Shown here one piece after another: positions 36,501 to 44,285 of a stretch of DNA of 64,000 nucleotides. A model generated the notes under the pieces. That model had not been told where the DNA came from. It saw only the letters and a program-made list of their open reading frames with translations, and searched no databases. Position 1 is the stretch's first letter; the number at the start of each line of letters is the position of its first letter. The position numbers and the translations under genes are program-made. Source of the DNA: UBA1181 sp045113275 (GTDB taxonomy: Bacteria; Bacteroidota; Bacteroidia; Bacteroidales; Paludibacteraceae); contig JBGUIU010000209.1 of the NCBI GenBank assembly GCA_045113275.1, forward strand, positions 1 through 64,000, given 5' to 3'.

Positions 36501-39500
36501 GAGGATAAGCGTGACAGTTGAATCAGAACCAGTTATTTCGGAGACGAAATGTTGTTCGTATGTTCCACTTGTTGTGTAGGTCATACCATTCAATGTATAA
36601 CTTCCACATGCAGTATCTGTAATGGTTACATTAGGTGATGGAAGTACTGTAAGATGAAGTGTGACGATAGAGTCACATCCATGTTGTGTTGACAATAGGA
36701 TAGTGGTGTCACGTTCAACATTGTATCCGTTCCATACATAAGGTAACTGTGCTTGAGATACCGTTGCATACTCTGTTTTTTCTTCAGCTTGCCAGATGGT
36801 TAGATTCAAGGTCAGAATAGAGTCACAACCTGTTTGCAGTGATGTGAAATGTTGCTCGTAGATACCACTTTCTGTATAAGTCTCTCCATTCAATGTATAG
36901 CTGCCACAAGCTTCATCTGTAATGGTTTGTGTTGAGATAGGTAATACAATAAGGTGGAGATGAATGATTGAATCACAGCCATCCTCTTTTGTATAGAGTA
37001 GCGTGGTATCACCTTTAAGTTCAATGTCATTCCATTGATATGGTAAATGATCTTCGCAGATGGTGATTGTCTCTGTTGCTTCTGTCGCGTGACCAATGGT
37101 AAGTTGTAGCGTCAGAATAGAGTCACATCCTCCATTCTTTGTATAAAGATGTTGTGTGTAAGTTCCGCTTTCCGTAAATGTCTCTCCATTGATGGTATAA
37201 CTTTCGCAAGCTACATCTGTGATGGTTCCTGTTGTGTATGGGAGACGATTGAGATGAATTGTAACAACGGAATCACAGCCCATGTGATTCTTTATTGTAA
37301 TCACGGTATCTTCATTGATGGAGTAGCCATTCCAGTTGTATGGTAATTGTGCTTCACATACGGTGATGGTCTCTGTGCTTTCGGTTGGATGTCCGATTGA
37401 AAGTTGGAGTGTCAGGATGGAGTCACAACCCGTTACTACAGAAGTTAAATATTGCGTATATGTTCCGCTTTCCGTATATGTTTCTCCATTGATAGAGTAG
37501 CTGCCGCATGTATCTACAACGATTGTTTCTGTAGCCTCTGGTAAGATCGTCACCTTGAGCTGAACAACCGAGTCACATTCGAGTGAACTGCTGAAATGGA
37601 TTGTTGTGTCACCAGTTATTGAATATCCTTTCCAGTTATAAGGAAGTTCGTTCTTGCACAATGTGATGGCATCATTTGTAACTGTAGTGTTAAGGACAGT
37701 CAGATGCAAAGAGTAAACAGAATCACAACCTACAGTGTTCTCTATTCTTACAACTGGTTCGTTTGTGCTTACAGTGTATGTTTTTCCATCACGCCATGTG
37801 TAGGAATCACAAACAATGACGGTATCTGTTTTATACATAGAACTGTCAATCCAGACAGTTAGGTATGCAGCTCCAACAACGGCTGTTGCACCATTGGATG
37901 CAAATGATGCATTATGCCAAGTGTAAGGCATCTCTCCCGGACAAACCATGGTATCACGTACAATCGCATAGGATTCATTTCCTACTACAGTGTTTCGTTC
38001 TACTTGATAAACCACAGAATCCAGACGTGTATTATCTTTACTATCTGAGATCGCGTAATAAATCGTTTGTGAAGGATGTGAATACGCATTCAGTGTGAAT
38101 GAGCTACCATTGAATGGAGCCATGGACAATGTGTCCGTTCCACTTAAAATGATTAGGTCCTCAGCGGCATCACAATTATCCTTGATATGATCTGTGATAT
38201 CAGAAAGAGGTACGTTTACAGTAACGTTTCCTACAATAGAATCGACAACAGGGTGTATTAAATTACCATTGGAGAGTCCTAATGAGTCAATCGTAGGCGC
38301 TGTTCGGTCAACCACACTGACTGTCTGGAAGAACAGGTCAGAGCTTACGGTATATGGACTACCGTCTGGTCTGCGCATTCCGACTTCCCAACGAATGATA
38401 TCACCATCATTGAAATTATAGTATGTTCCTTTGTTGGCTTCAAATATTTCTCCTTCGTTTACTCTGAAATAACATACTGTATCAATAGGTTCTAAAGAAC
38501 AGCGGTCATTAAAGTCTGGTATATAATCGAAGATACGGGCTCTGGCCATACAGTTTTCTCCTGCATCCAGATTCATCACCTTCATCGTATCACCCGTTTC
38601 TAAGTCGTGATCTGAGTATGTGATATATACGGTTGTATCAGAACATGCACCGTCAGGCGTTTGAGCCACCAACGTATATATGTAATTGTCATATCCTGGT
38701 GCTTTCTCTATATGTTTCAGCACACCGTCCCATTCTTCTATTTGTTCTCCCTGAATGAACCATCTGATGTCTGTATATGAATTTGGTGTTATACCGAATC
38801 CCAATAGTAAGTCATCATAATTAGCACAACCTATGATAGTTGTGGTGTCAGCAATGCTTTTTGATAATTTCTTATGCACGGTAAGATGCATGTATATGAT
38901 AGAGTCGCACGTACCTTCATTCTCTTTGTTGTAGATGATGTCATATGATGAACCGTTGTTATAACTAATGCCATTGATCCATTTGTATTTGCTACCTACA
39001 CACACAGCCAATGTATCAAATTTTACATACGAACTATCATAGTGAACAATCGTAATCGTCTTGCCTATTGTGTCACTTTCTCCATCGTAAGTGAATAGAT
39101 GGTTGTTGATCTCTATTGGTAGAGAGCCTATACATATCATCGTATCATGGATGATTGTATCACTTAATCGTGTGAAGACAAGGGAGAAGACACTATCACA
39201 CATTCCAGCATTTGGTATGTGGAAATCGGTCACAGTGGTTGTCCTTGCATACGTAATGCTATCACGCCAAACAATTGGTTCATAACTTTTTATTGTATCT
39301 ACGCGATAATATGAGCTATCGATATGCACGGTCGTGATGATATTGTTAAGCGTATCTTTTTCACCGTCGAAAGTGAATAGGTGATTGTTAATTTCGATAG
39401 GGAGGGAACCGATACAGAGGGTTGTATCGTAGTGAATGGTATCATTCACCAACGTGAAGTATAGTGTATATATACTGTCACATGCATTTTTATTTACTTT

Positions 39501-42326
39501 ATGGAAATTCGTGATAACCGTATCATGGTCGCATACAATGCTATCCATCCATAGGATAGGCGTGTTGCTATTAATTGTATCTACGCGATAATATGAACTA
39601 TCAACATGCACAGTGGTGATGATGTTGTCCAGCGTATCTTTTTCACCGTCGAAGGTGAAGATGTGATTATTGATCTCCACAGGAAGAGCACCGATACAGA
39701 GGGTTGTATCGTAGTGAATGATTCCATTCAACAACGTGAAGTAAAGCGTACATATACTGTCACATGCATTTTCGTTTATTTTATGGAAATTTGTGATAAC
39801 CGTATCATGGTCGCAGACAATGCTATCCATCCATACGATAGGTGTTTCGCTTTTAATTGTATCTACACGATAATATGAACTGTCAATATGTACAATGGTG
39901 ATGGTGTTGTTCAGTGTATCTTTTTCACCGTCGAAAGTGAACAGATGTCCATCGATCTCTACAGGGAGGGCACCGATACATACCATTGTATCAATGATTG
40001 TTGTATCATCTAAGATAGGTTCCGTTTTGATTGTAAGGTGAAGAGAATAGATACTGTCGCATGTTCCTTCGTTTATCTTATGGAAGTCGGTTATAACGGT
40101 ATCCTTGCTATAGGTAATGCTATCACGCCATACAATAGGAGCATAGTTTACGATGACATCCGTGTGAAAGAATGAACTGTCAACATGCACCGTCAGGTGG
40201 GCAGCTCCCACAACCGCTGATTCATTGTTCTCAACGAAGGTGTGTCCGTGCCAGTTATAAGGGAAGTCACTATTACATATGCTTGTATCTCTTACAATTG
40301 CATAAAGGGTGTCATTGACCTCCGAGTTCTTTTCAATACTATAGTGTAAAGGAAGAACTTCAGATGTGTTTCCAGAACCATCCACTACTTTCCAATAGAG
40401 GGTCAAGGAAGTATCATTGAAGACATTAAACTGTGTTTGATATCCATCAAAATCACTAAATGATATACTATCTGTGCTGAATAGGAGAGTGGCCTGTTCA
40501 AGACAATTATCGGAGACGTATTGTAGTAGATCATTTGGAGTTATTGATAGGTCAACGATTCCAGTGATAGAATCCTGAACTGGAAGATATTGATTGGTGT
40601 TGGATAGATTCCAGACAGGTGTGACTGTATCGATCAACGTAATAGTTTGTAGATCCGATACGATAGATTCGATGGTTTCATCTTCAGTGATTACTTCCAC
40701 TTTCCAACGTAGAGTTGTATTGTTAGCTAATCCGTATGGTTTTGTTCCATCCCAGAGAGTCCAGTCACCATCGTTGAGTTGATAATAGTATTGAATGGAC
40801 GTATAGTCAGAACAGTAGCTTACGACAGGCAATAACGTATCTAGTCCGATACTGTCAGACAGACAAGACTGAGCATAATAAGCGTTTATTGTTGCAGTCC
40901 GCAACGAGGTTGCCAATGAATGATTGACATTGGCGTGGTAATAGATTGTGTCGGGACAAACACCTCCTTCAAGCGAAGTGATTAATCGATATGTTTTATC
41001 TACGCTACCAATGGTAGTTTCGTAAGAGGCTCCCGTACCCACTGGCGTATTTGATTCATCTATCCATTGCAATTCTGTCCGAATTGAATCCTGAGCCGAG
41101 AAATTGAAGGTGACATTTTCTCCAGAACATGCGATTTTAGTTAGCTCATACGATGGGATTAGGGTAGTATCAACCGAAGGATAAACAGTTAAATCGAGTG
41201 TTACGATTGTATCACAATGAACGCCACCCCAGATGGTATCTTTGGGTGTGGAGGTGGTTTCTGTATAGGTTTCGCCATTGATCCATGTGAATGGTTTTCC
41301 ACATGAATAGCGAGTATCGAAGGTCTTGTAATATTCAGGCTGGTACTCGAATGCACCCATATCCACTGAAGACTCTCTTTTTCTGCGATTCTGTTCTATA
41401 TCATATTTAGTCAGTGATTCAATATAAGAATCTTTTCCGCTGTTTACGCAAGGTGAAGATTTAGGCAAACTATAATCAGAATAGAAATTAGGATCATCGT
41501 TTATGTTATTGGCACCTCTGACTTTTGAAAGATCCCTTAGCTGAATACATGAGTAGTTGACGGTAGGAGCGTTTTGAATATAGAAGTTGTCGTTCCCATA
41601 AACAATACTGTTTTCGATTATACAACCATCACCAGATGAATTGATTGCATAAGTAGTATATAGTCTGGAAGTTGAATGATTATCGGCAATAGTGGAATTA
41701 ATCAGTGAACCACCGCTCATATACACAGCCGTCATATTGTTTCCTTTCAGTTTGTTTTTGTATATACGGGAGTTTATCATCTTACCACCTGATAAGAGAT
41801 AAACGATACCCAGATCAGCTTGTGAACTTTGATTATCACATACTGTCACACCTATGGCTGTTCCGCATACATTCAGTACAGCGCCATCACTTCCGTTGCG
41901 AATGGATGAATTGATGTCCATATACAATGTTCCCTCACTCGTGATGGTGACGAAGTAATAATATTTATTAGTGGATTGATAGTAACTCGTTTGATTGTTC
42001 AGATCGAAGTGAACATTTATCACCTTTAAAGTGTCTTGACTGATTCCGATACTTGCAAGATCTTGGGAATTTCTCTTTTTTATAGAGTATCCCCCTTCGT
42101 GGTTGGAGAGTAGTGTTATGTTTTTGCCGACCCAAATGGAATTTCTTAAATAGATATCACTTGTGAGCAATATTGTATCTCCTGGATTTGCAGCATCAAC
42201 AGCGGAGCTTAGATTGGTATATGTAGCATTTGATGAACCTAACGTTAGTGTGTTTGCTGATAACGAAAAACAAGAAATTATACAGCAGAATGTCATCAAA
42301 ACACCCCATTTAGAATACTTTGACAT
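33543..42326 (-). CDS. Giant secreted repeat protein, probable T9SS surface protein
   Basis: A 2927-residue protein. Residues 1-24 are a signal peptide. About 25-330 form a right-handed beta-helix ending in DMGAFEYQ, a typical end of parallel beta-helix anchor modules. About 475-690 hold HYR/Ig-like modules, about 710-1085 four 94-residue repeats, and about 1240-1500 a second copy of the HYR-like modules. About 1540-2650 are alternating repeats of about 50 residues sharing GCDSIVTLHLTI-like ends. The last 90 residues (ANLYIYALNG, then VPQGAYVC) look like a T9SS sorting domain, though with an unusual tail. The CDS motif occurs about 28 times. It is likely an extracellular fibre or adhesin; the ligand is unknown. 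Confidence 0.88.
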   Translation of the reverse strand: MSKYSKWGVLMTFCCIISCFSLSANTLTLGSSNATYTNLSSAVDAANPGDTILLTSDIYLRNSIWVGKNITLLSNHEGGYSIKKRNSQDLASIGISQDTLKVINVHFDLNNQTSYYQSTNKYYYFVTITSEGTLYMDINSSIRNGSDGAVLNVCGTAIGVTVCDNQSSQADLGIVYLLSGGKMINSRIYKNKLKGNNMTAVYMSGGSLINSTIADNHSTSRLYTTYAINSSGDGCIIENSIVYGNDNFYIQNAPTVNYSCIQLRDLSKVRGANNINDDPNFYSDYSLPKSSPCVNSGKDSYIESLTKYDIEQNRRKRESSVDMGAFEYQPEYYKTFDTRYSCGKPFTWINGETYTETTSTPKDTIWGGVHCDTIVTLDLTVYPSVDTTLIPSYELTKIACSGENVTFNFSAQDSIRTELQWIDESNTPVGTGASYETTIGSVDKTYRLITSLEGGVCPDTIYYHANVNHSLATSLRTATINAYYAQSCLSDSIGLDTLLPVVSYCSDYTSIQYYYQLNDGDWTLWDGTKPYGLANNTTLRWKVEVITEDETIESIVSDLQTITLIDTVTPVWNLSNTNQYLPVQDSITGIVDLSITPNDLLQYVSDNCLEQATLLFSTDSISFSDFDGYQTQFNVFNDTSLTLYWKVVDGSGNTSEVLPLHYSIEKNSEVNDTLYAIVRDTSICNSDFPYNWHGHTFVENNESAVVGAAHLTVHVDSSFFHTDVIVNYAPIVWRDSITYSKDTVITDFHKINEGTCDSIYSLHLTIKTEPILDDTTIIDTMVCIGALPVEIDGHLFTFDGEKDTLNNTITIVHIDSSYYRVDTIKSETPIVWMDSIVCDHDTVITNFHKINENACDSICTLYFTLLNGIIHYDTTLCIGALPVEINNHIFTFDGEKDTLDNIITTVHVDSSYYRVDTINSNTPILWMDSIVCDHDTVITNFHKVNKNACDSIYTLYFTLVNDTIHYDTTLCIGSLPIEINNHLFTFDGEKDTLNNIITTVHIDSSYYRVDTIKSYEPIVWRDSITYARTTTVTDFHIPNAGMCDSVFSLVFTRLSDTIIHDTMICIGSLPIEINNHLFTYDGESDTIGKTITIVHYDSSYVKFDTLAVCVGSKYKWINGISYNNGSSYDIIYNKENEGTCDSIIYMHLTVHKKLSKSIADTTTIIGCANYDDLLLGFGITPNSYTDIRWFIQGEQIEEWDGVLKHIEKAPGYDNYIYTLVAQTPDGACSDTTVYITYSDHDLETGDTMKVMNLDAGENCMARARIFDYIPDFNDRCSLEPIDTVCYFRVNEGEIFEANKGTYYNFNDGDIIRWEVGMRRPDGSPYTVSSDLFFQTVSVVDRTAPTIDSLGLSNGNLIHPVVDSIVGNVTVNVPLSDITDHIKDNCDAAEDLIILSGTDTLSMAPFNGSSFTLNAYSHPSQTIYYAISDSKDNTRLDSVVYQVERNTVVGNESYAIVRDTMVCPGEMPYTWHNASFASNGATAVVGAAYLTVWIDSSMYKTDTVIVCDSYTWRDGKTYTVSTNEPVVRIENTVGCDSVYSLHLTVLNTTVTNDAITLCKNELPYNWKGYSITGDTTIHFSSSLECDSVVQLKVTILPEATETIVVDTCGSYSINGETYTESGTYTQYLTSVVTGCDSILTLQLSIGHPTESTETITVCEAQLPYNWNGYSINEDTVITIKNHMGCDSVVTIHLNRLPYTTGTITDVACESYTINGETFTESGTYTQHLYTKNGGCDSILTLQLTIGHATEATETITICEDHLPYQWNDIELKGDTTLLYTKEDGCDSIIHLHLIVLPISTQTITDEACGSYTLNGETYTESGIYEQHFTSLQTGCDSILTLNLTIWQAEEKTEYATVSQAQLPYVWNGYNVERDTTILLSTQHGCDSIVTLHLTVLPSPNVTITDTACGSYTLNGMTYTTSGTYEQHFVSEITGSDSTVTLILTILQPTESIETITVCEAQLPLHWNEFEIYNDTIITITNQQGCDSIINIRLNRTPAITSTITETVCGQYTLNDITYTESGTYTQNLVSLITGCDSILTLNLTVLKETYGTDTFTICPKELPYEWEGYKIRTDTVLTLTNAQGCDSIVTIVLNIVPAITQTVYVAACGSYIHNDFVYTQSGVYEQKLVSKVTGCDSIIRLNLTILSPSYGMEKINVCAKDLPYLWEGHEIVSDTILTIPSMKGCDSTITLKLNILPVQTVEVYDTICDGSYYFNGMNYTKSGVYTHTLTSSVTGCDSIVTLHLQVKKSSRYEETLTICDNDEYAEWKGIKVYGDTTITTVNAVGCDSIIQLNLIKLRSSRSEVTEESCLSFEWNDSIYTESGTYEKHFTNTEGCDSTAILHLTILQPSYYAFADSAKIFYNWNGKSYRTTGDYEQTFTNSVGCDSIVTLHLTILPSEDPVDSIEFTLCDNLLPYIWDGKELTQEDNIFTYKDQYDRDSFFIVHLNILHSKTTIEDESACDSYQWHGKKFTKSGIYYDTLQTVEGCDSICQLNLTIHQRTNESVTLSSCRHELPINWKGYQIQSDTTLHLISQAGCDSIITIHLVLHDDILTAPITESVCGKTYEWRGKELTHSGIYYDTLSTSYGCDSILSLKLNLYAIDTVKIADTIVMGTSYTMYGFNVTPEKIGRYEYTQTLVSQTQCDSIVLLDLLVQGRDIIIDNVYITGGESIIRNGVIESNRFCSTDSLTIHYKVLEGRPDSFRIVFDDKAKAQGFDNFRSMASEQGSITLIVPENVKPGTYEVTLQLYGEGKVSNHITNIFHIGINENLLQEVGGNIIKCDDIRYDFETYNWYKNGEDLSYTEQSYRETSGIGGYYSLICTGKDEQELYVCSQFIQPILGPFRVWTPTKAERGKAIIHVDGVSDAQLEGANLYIYALNGLTIYHTDKVKHTNQIFVPQGAYVCLVELVTGESATCKFISYGNVFGGFFK
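34370..37720 (-). repeat. Alternating 50-residue repeats in 300-bp double units
   Basis: Two module types alternate inside the giant gene. Type A reads TICxxxLPYxWNGYxIxxDTT, then GCDSI and HLTVLP. Type B reads TDxACGSYTLNGxTYTESGTYEQH, then TGCDSI and LNLTI. About ten A and eleven to twelve B modules can be listed. The B-module stretch encoding the GCDSILTL segment starts near 35911, 36211, 36511, 36811, 37111 and 37411, exactly 300 bp apart. The last units (below about 35600) are less regular. Confidence 0.9.
39080..40200 (-). repeat. 282-bp (94-residue) tandem repeats
   Basis: Inside the giant gene, about four units share CIGxLPxEINNHLFTFDGEKDTL, VHxDSSYYRVDT, WMDSIVCDHDTVITNFHK and ACDSIYTLYFTL. 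The plus-strand landmark TCACCGTCGAA recurs at 39361, 39643 and 39925, exactly 282 bp apart, and GATACAGAGG at 39411 and 39693. These units are much closer to each other in DNA sequence than the 300-bp repeats. Confidence 0.9.
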
Positions 42327-42527
42327 ATATATATTTTTTTAATTTGCAGTGGAGAATCAGATCGCTTAAGAACGTTCTCCCTCATTTAATTTTTATTAAC
42401 ATAATAAGCAAAACAAATATACACCATTTCATCGGTATTGCTTATGATTTATTAATATAGTTTTCAACAGTAAAAAGCTGAATTGTTGATAACTTTTAGT
42501 GTAAATATTTGGTTATTTGAGAAAAAT

Positions 42528-42998
42528 TTAGTATTCGGTCTTGTCTTCCTTTTCCTCCCACATCTTGAATGCTTTTAATGCTTCTGCATGTAATAGCTGT
42601 TCTCTGGGCATACTTCTTTTCTCTGGTTTCTTGTCAAGTTCATCATAAATAAAATGATCATCAAAGCCGATCTGCTTTGCATCTTCCTTCTGATTCGCAT
42701 AGTAGTAACGGTCGATATGTGCCCAATACATGGCGGATAGACACATCGGACAAGGTTCGCAGGATGCATATAGTTCGCATCCAGACAGGTCAAAAGTGTT
42801 CAGTTTCTTACATGCCTTCCGGATGGCCATCACCTCAGCATGTGCGGTGGGGTCATTATTGAGGGTTACTTTATTGTTAGAACTTGCTACTATCTTGCCA
42901 TCTTTGACAATCACAGCGCCAAAAGGACCTCCTCCATTGAGAACACTCTTCTTGGATATCTCAATGGCTTTCTTCATATACTTTTCTTTCTCTTCCAT
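42528..42998 (-). CDS. guaD: Guanine deaminase
   Basis: A 156-residue zinc deaminase of the cytidine deaminase fold that converts guanine to xanthine. The ligands are His53 and catalytic Glu55 in TAHAE and Cys83 and Cys86 in PCPMC, with the same numbering as Bacillus subtilis GuaD. It also shares GGPFGAVIVKDG near the start, GFDDHFIYDE, and the C-terminal Tyr156 that enters the active site of the partner subunit. tRNA adenosine deaminase (TadA) is less likely because of the C-terminal part. It ends the PBP1-oxoamine synthase-guaD unit. Confidence 0.9.
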   Translation of the reverse strand: MEEKEKYMKKAIEISKKSVLNGGGPFGAVIVKDGKIVASSNNKVTLNNDPTAHAEVMAIRKACKKLNTFDLSGCELYASCEPCPMCLSAMYWAHIDRYYYANQKEDAKQIGFDDHFIYDELDKKPEKRSMPREQLLHAEALKAFKMWEEKEDKTEY

Positions 42999-43010
42999 GG
43001 AGTATTTGTA

Positions 43011-44258
43011 CTATTCTGGTGCAATAGGGTTGTTATCTCTGTATTTACCTGCTAAGGTATTTTCTTTGATCTTATTTAGGGCATTGATAGTGTAATCCAC
43101 ATCATCCAACGTGTGGAGTGGAGTAGGGATCAGACGTATCATCACCTGTCCTTCATCAATATACGGATAGAGGATGTTCACGCAGAAGATGCCATGATTC
43201 TCTCGTAAATCCATCATCATGTGGACTGCCTCCTGTATGTTTTCCATCTGCATGTAAACAGGGGTAACCGGCGATGTGGTATTTCCAATATTTAATCCTG
43301 CTTTACGCAAACCTTTCTGCAATGCATCTGTGATGGTATTCAGTTTCTTTAATTGTTCTGGATGATTGATGATATAATCCAGACGATTTATGGCACTTGC
43401 CGTGATGGCGGAAGGCAAGGCTTCTGAAAAAGTTTGTGAACGCATATTATAGCGAAGATAATTGATTAGATCTTCACTTCCTGCCACAAATCCGCCAATG
43501 ATACTCATTGCTTTTCCAAATGTTCCAACCAACAAATCAACCTCTTTCTGCACACCGAAATGATCGGCAGCACCGATTCGATTAGGACCAATCGTTCCAA
43601 ATCCATGTGCATCCTCTACAATCAACAGAAAATTATATTTATTCTTCAGCGCAACAATCTGATCGATTGGTGCAAATTCACCTGTCACACCGATGACTCC
43701 TTCTGTTACAAACAAGACACCTCCATCCTTCTCCTTGGCAGCCTCGCAAGCCTTCTTCACCTGCTCTTCTATCTGTTCTATATCGTTCTTATAGTAGATA
43801 AAACGGCGGTTCGAATGTAAGCGTATTCCGTCTTGAATACTGGAATGTACATCGTAGCTATATACGACGGTATCGTTTTTGTTGCATAACGAGTCAATGA
43901 TAGATATCATTCCTTGGTAAAAAGAGTTAAGAACAAAGCAATCCTCCATCTGGACAAACTCAGCCAGCTTAGTCTCTAACTCTTCATGTAGGGAGGTTTG
44001 ACCCGTCATCAGACGAGACCCCATTGGGGTGGAGAATCCATATTGGGCTGCTAGTTCTGCTTCCTTCTTTTTTATTTCAGGATTACTTGCCAATCCATAG
44101 TAATTGTTTATGCTCCAATTTAATACATCTTTTCCTCGGAATGTCATGTGAGGACCAATCTCTCCTTCTAATTTTGGAAACATAAAATAACCATGAGCCA
44201 ACTTGCTCCACTGACCTAAAACACCCAGGTTATTAAGTACTCTATCTTTAATTTCCAT
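43011..44258 (-). CDS. Alpha-oxoamine synthase family PLP enzyme
   Basis: A 415-residue fold-type I PLP enzyme related to serine palmitoyltransferase, 8-amino-7-oxononanoate synthase and glycine C-acetyltransferase. Asp216 and His218 in VEDAHGFGTIG, and PLP-Lys249 in TFGKAMSIIGG, are visible. The family condenses an amino acid with an acyl-thioester. The sequence around the lysine differs from SPT (TFSKS) and from Kbl, so I do not assign a substrate. It lies between PBP1 and guaD with short gaps (27 and 12 bp). No other sphingolipid or biotin gene is near. Confidence 0.8.
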   Translation of the reverse strand: MEIKDRVLNNLGVLGQWSKLAHGYFMFPKLEGEIGPHMTFRGKDVLNWSINNYYGLASNPEIKKKEAELAAQYGFSTPMGSRLMTGQTSLHEELETKLAEFVQMEDCFVLNSFYQGMISIIDSLCNKNDTVVYSYDVHSSIQDGIRLHSNRRFIYYKNDIEQIEEQVKKACEAAKEKDGGVLFVTEGVIGVTGEFAPIDQIVALKNKYNFLLIVEDAHGFGTIGPNRIGAADHFGVQKEVDLLVGTFGKAMSIIGGFVAGSEDLINYLRYNMRSQTFSEALPSAITASAINRLDYIINHPEQLKKLNTITDALQKGLRKAGLNIGNTTSPVTPVYMQMENIQEAVHMMMDLRENHGIFCVNILYPYIDEGQVMIRLIPTPLHTLDDVDYTINALNKIKENTLAGKYRDNNPIAPE

Positions 44259-44285
44259 ACTTTCTTTAGTTTTTTCTAATCATCC

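Noticed and set aside
34370..40200. Regularly spaced DNA repeats that could suggest a CRISPR array
   Set aside because: Periods of 300 and 282 bp, an open reading frame throughout and protein-level conservation show coding repeats. No short direct repeats with spacers occur.
42362..42385. Short palindrome AGAACGTTCT upstream of the giant gene
   Set aside because: A ten-base palindrome is too short to claim an operator, and it has no second copy nearby.
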